From NCBI GenBank assembly GCA_029256565.1, contig JAQSXQ010000101.1, positions 1-6,757 on the forward strand: DNA of 6,757 nt. Direction: 5' to 3'. The notes under the pieces are model-generated. The model did no database searches. It was not told where the DNA came from and saw nothing but the letters and a program-made list of their open reading frames with translations. The position numbers were made by a program, and so were the translations under genes. Origin of the DNA: Mycobacterium sp. (GTDB lineage Bacteria > Actinomycetota > Actinomycetes > Mycobacteriales > Mycobacteriaceae). Below are positions 5,568 through 6,757 of this stretch, in pieces; position 1 is the first letter of the stretch; every line of letters starts with the position of its first letter.

Positions 5568-6476
5568 ATGCCGTCGATGAAGTACCGCAAGACTCCGTCG
5601 TGGCTGTCAGCCCCCAGGCGCGCGGTCATCGCGGCGATACCACTTCCGGTGCTACGGCACGCTCTGTTTCGCGTGGTGATGGGCAAGCGGGGCAACTTCC
5701 GGGAGCCCCAGACCTTCAACGAGAAGGTGAACTGGCGGATCTTCAACGACCGCAGGGATCGGATCGTCAAGGCCTGCGACAAGATGTGGATGAAGGACAT
5801 GGCCGCCGAGGCCTATGCCGGTGCCGATCTCCGCATCCCAGCCACCTACTGGTCCGGCACCGACCTGCGCGACGCTCCCGACCTGACGTCACTCCCGCCC
5901 TGGGTGCTCAAACCCAATCACAGCAGCGGGCATGCGCTGTTCGGCCCCGAACCTCGAACCGACTTGGCCGACTTGCGCAAGCGAACCGAGCGGTGGCTGA
6001 CGGAGACACCGCAGGAGATGGGGGAATGGGGTTACGGAGCGGCGCGGCGGCTACTGCTGCTCGAAGAGCGCATCCCGACGCCCGACGGCAAACCACCCGT
6101 CGACTACAAATTCTTCGTCTTCGATGGTCGGATCGAACTGATCCAGGTAAACCGTGACCGGTTCGAGAACGTGACCGCGAGCTTCATGGACGCCAACTGG
6201 CAGCGATTCGCAGTGCGCCAGAGCGATCGACCGGTGGCCGACGTGCCGCGGCCGGCGGAACTGGACAAGATGATCGGGATAGCCCGTGCACTCGGCGCGG
6301 GATGGGATTTCATTCGCATCGACCTGTACGCCGTCGACGGCGACGTGTGGTTCGGCGAATACACACCGTATCCGGGTGGTGGCCTGCTGCCATATGAGCC
6401 GAAGGCGTTCGACTCTGAGCAGGGCCTGCATTGGACGCTGCCCGGGCGAGCACAGGTGCGACCCGGCAGACCCTGA
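5568..6476 (+). CDS. TupA-like ATP-grasp family protein
   Basis: The 302-residue protein matches the TupA-like ATP-grasp family (PF14305), whose founder is linked to teichuronopeptide (cell wall polymer) synthesis in alkaliphilic Bacillus. Family blocks occur in order: PQTFNEKVNWRIFNDRRD (47-64), WVLKPNHSSGHALF (112-125, Lys115 a likely ATP contact), LLLEERI (163-169), DYKFFVFDGRIELIQVNRDRF (179-199), and FIRIDLYAVDGDVWFGEYTPYPGGG (248-272). Asp252 and Glu264 are likely metal ligands of the ATP-grasp site. ATP-grasp enzymes normally join a carboxylate to an amine through an acyl-phosphate, so an amide or peptide ligase acting on an envelope glycan or peptide is plausible but unproven. The N-terminal 45 residues are basic and partly hydrophobic, and could sit at the membrane. 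It stands alone between its own promoter and a convergent cupin gene, without glycosyltransferase neighbours. Alternative starts exist at 5490, 5511 and 5577. Confidence 0.88.
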   Translation: MPSMKYRKTPSWLSAPRRAVIAAIPLPVLRHALFRVVMGKRGNFREPQTFNEKVNWRIFNDRRDRIVKACDKMWMKDMAAEAYAGADLRIPATYWSGTDLRDAPDLTSLPPWVLKPNHSSGHALFGPEPRTDLADLRKRTERWLTETPQEMGEWGYGAARRLLLLEERIPTPDGKPPVDYKFFVFDGRIELIQVNRDRFENVTASFMDANWQRFAVRQSDRPVADVPRPAELDKMIGIARALGAGWDFIRIDLYAVDGDVWFGEYTPYPGGGLLPYEPKAFDSEQGLHWTLPGRAQVRPGRP

Positions 6477-6485
6477 GCCAGGGTC
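6469..6485. terminator. Hairpin shared by convergent TupA-like and cupin genes
   Basis: GACCCT (6469-6474) and AGGGTC (6480-6485) form a perfect 6-bp stem with loop GAGCC. The TGA stop of the TupA-like gene (6474-6476) lies inside it, and the cupin stop (6493-6491 on the minus strand) is 5 nt beyond. Being symmetric it could end transcription from both sides. It lacks a U-tract in either direction. Confidence 0.45.
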
Positions 6486-6490
6486 CACCG

Positions 6491-6757
6491 TCAGCCGGGG
6501 GAGGGCGCGGTGGGGTCGGAGATCGAGAAGTCCCACGTTCCCTCGGCGATGTCCGCGAGCCGTTGCAGATAGGCGGCGCGGGCTTCTTGCGAGGTGGCCA
6601 TGCGCTCGCGGTCCAACACGGACACTCCGAGTTCGGCCGGCGGCAGGGTTTGCGCCGTCGCCGCTACGCCGTAGAACGGGAGGTGATCGTCGAATCCACC
6701 TGGCGCGTAGAAGTTGAGCAGTCTAGCGTCCTCGTCGGACACCACCCGAAACGAATG
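6491..6757 (-). CDS. Cupin-domain protein, C-terminal part only
   Basis: A minus-strand frame enters from the right edge and ends at the TGA at 6493-6491, giving the last 88 residues of a protein. The first visible residues, HSFRVVSDEDARLLNFYAPGG, have the look of the final strands of a cupin barrel (quercetin-dioxygenase-like cupin_2 proteins), where a 'rv.s...aR.l....PGGFe' pattern follows the metal-binding core. The metal-ligand histidines would lie upstream, outside the window. The tail from about residue 35 on is a mostly helical extension with QEARAAYLQRLADIAEGTWDF. A GTG lies in frame at 6745, but the similarity continues upstream of it to the window end, so it is not the start. Function is unknown. 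Confidence 0.72.
   Translation of the reverse strand, partial: HSFRVVSDEDARLLNFYAPGGFDDHLPFYGVAATAQTLPPAELGVSVLDRERMATSQEARAAYLQRLADIAEGTWDFSISDPTAPSPG

Noticed and set aside
5374..5580. A 68-codon open frame between the methyltransferase and the TupA-like gene
   Set aside because: There is no ribosome binding site, no recognisable motif, and it runs through the promoter and into the start of the TupA-like gene.

Overview
The window is GC-rich, densely coded actinobacterial chromosome. Codon use and protein content (a lipoprotein FKBP, a LLM-class flavin oxidoreductase, several GTG starts, apparent leaderless starts) fit a Mycolicibacterium/Mycobacterium-like organism. That assignment is inference from style and families, not from a marker gene. 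I see no transposase, phage gene, CRISPR array, tRNA or rRNA.

Layout: (1) positions 1-1681, minus strand: a lipoprotein FKBP-type peptidyl-prolyl isomerase, followed downstream by a luciferase-like (LLM) oxidoreductase whose last residues run off the left edge. The short gap between them is almost entirely two hairpins. (2) 1783-2955, plus strand: an AI-2E/PerM-family membrane permease, divergent from the FKBP gene. (3) 2957-4504, minus strand: a metallo-beta-lactamase-fold hydrolase followed 27 nt later by a small SAM methyltransferase, converging on the permease with a 1-nt gap. (4) 4681-5367, plus strand: a second, unrelated-looking SAM methyltransferase, divergent from the hydrolase. The 176-nt divergent region carries a run of alternating inverted half-sites that looks like a shared operator. 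(5) 5568-6476, plus strand: a TupA-like ATP-grasp protein with a good leaderless promoter and interleaved palindromes upstream. (6) 6491-6757, minus strand: the C-terminal part of a cupin protein entering from the right edge, sharing a hairpin terminator candidate with the TupA-like gene.

Most of this reads as ordinary chromosomal metabolism and envelope genes. The least explained parts are the phased operator cluster between the hydrolase and methyltransferase, which suggests a co-regulated methyltransferase/hydrolase module with no regulator in view, the structured FKBP-oxidoreductase gap, and the palindromes upstream of the TupA-like gene. I found no evidence of a wholly new multi-gene system.
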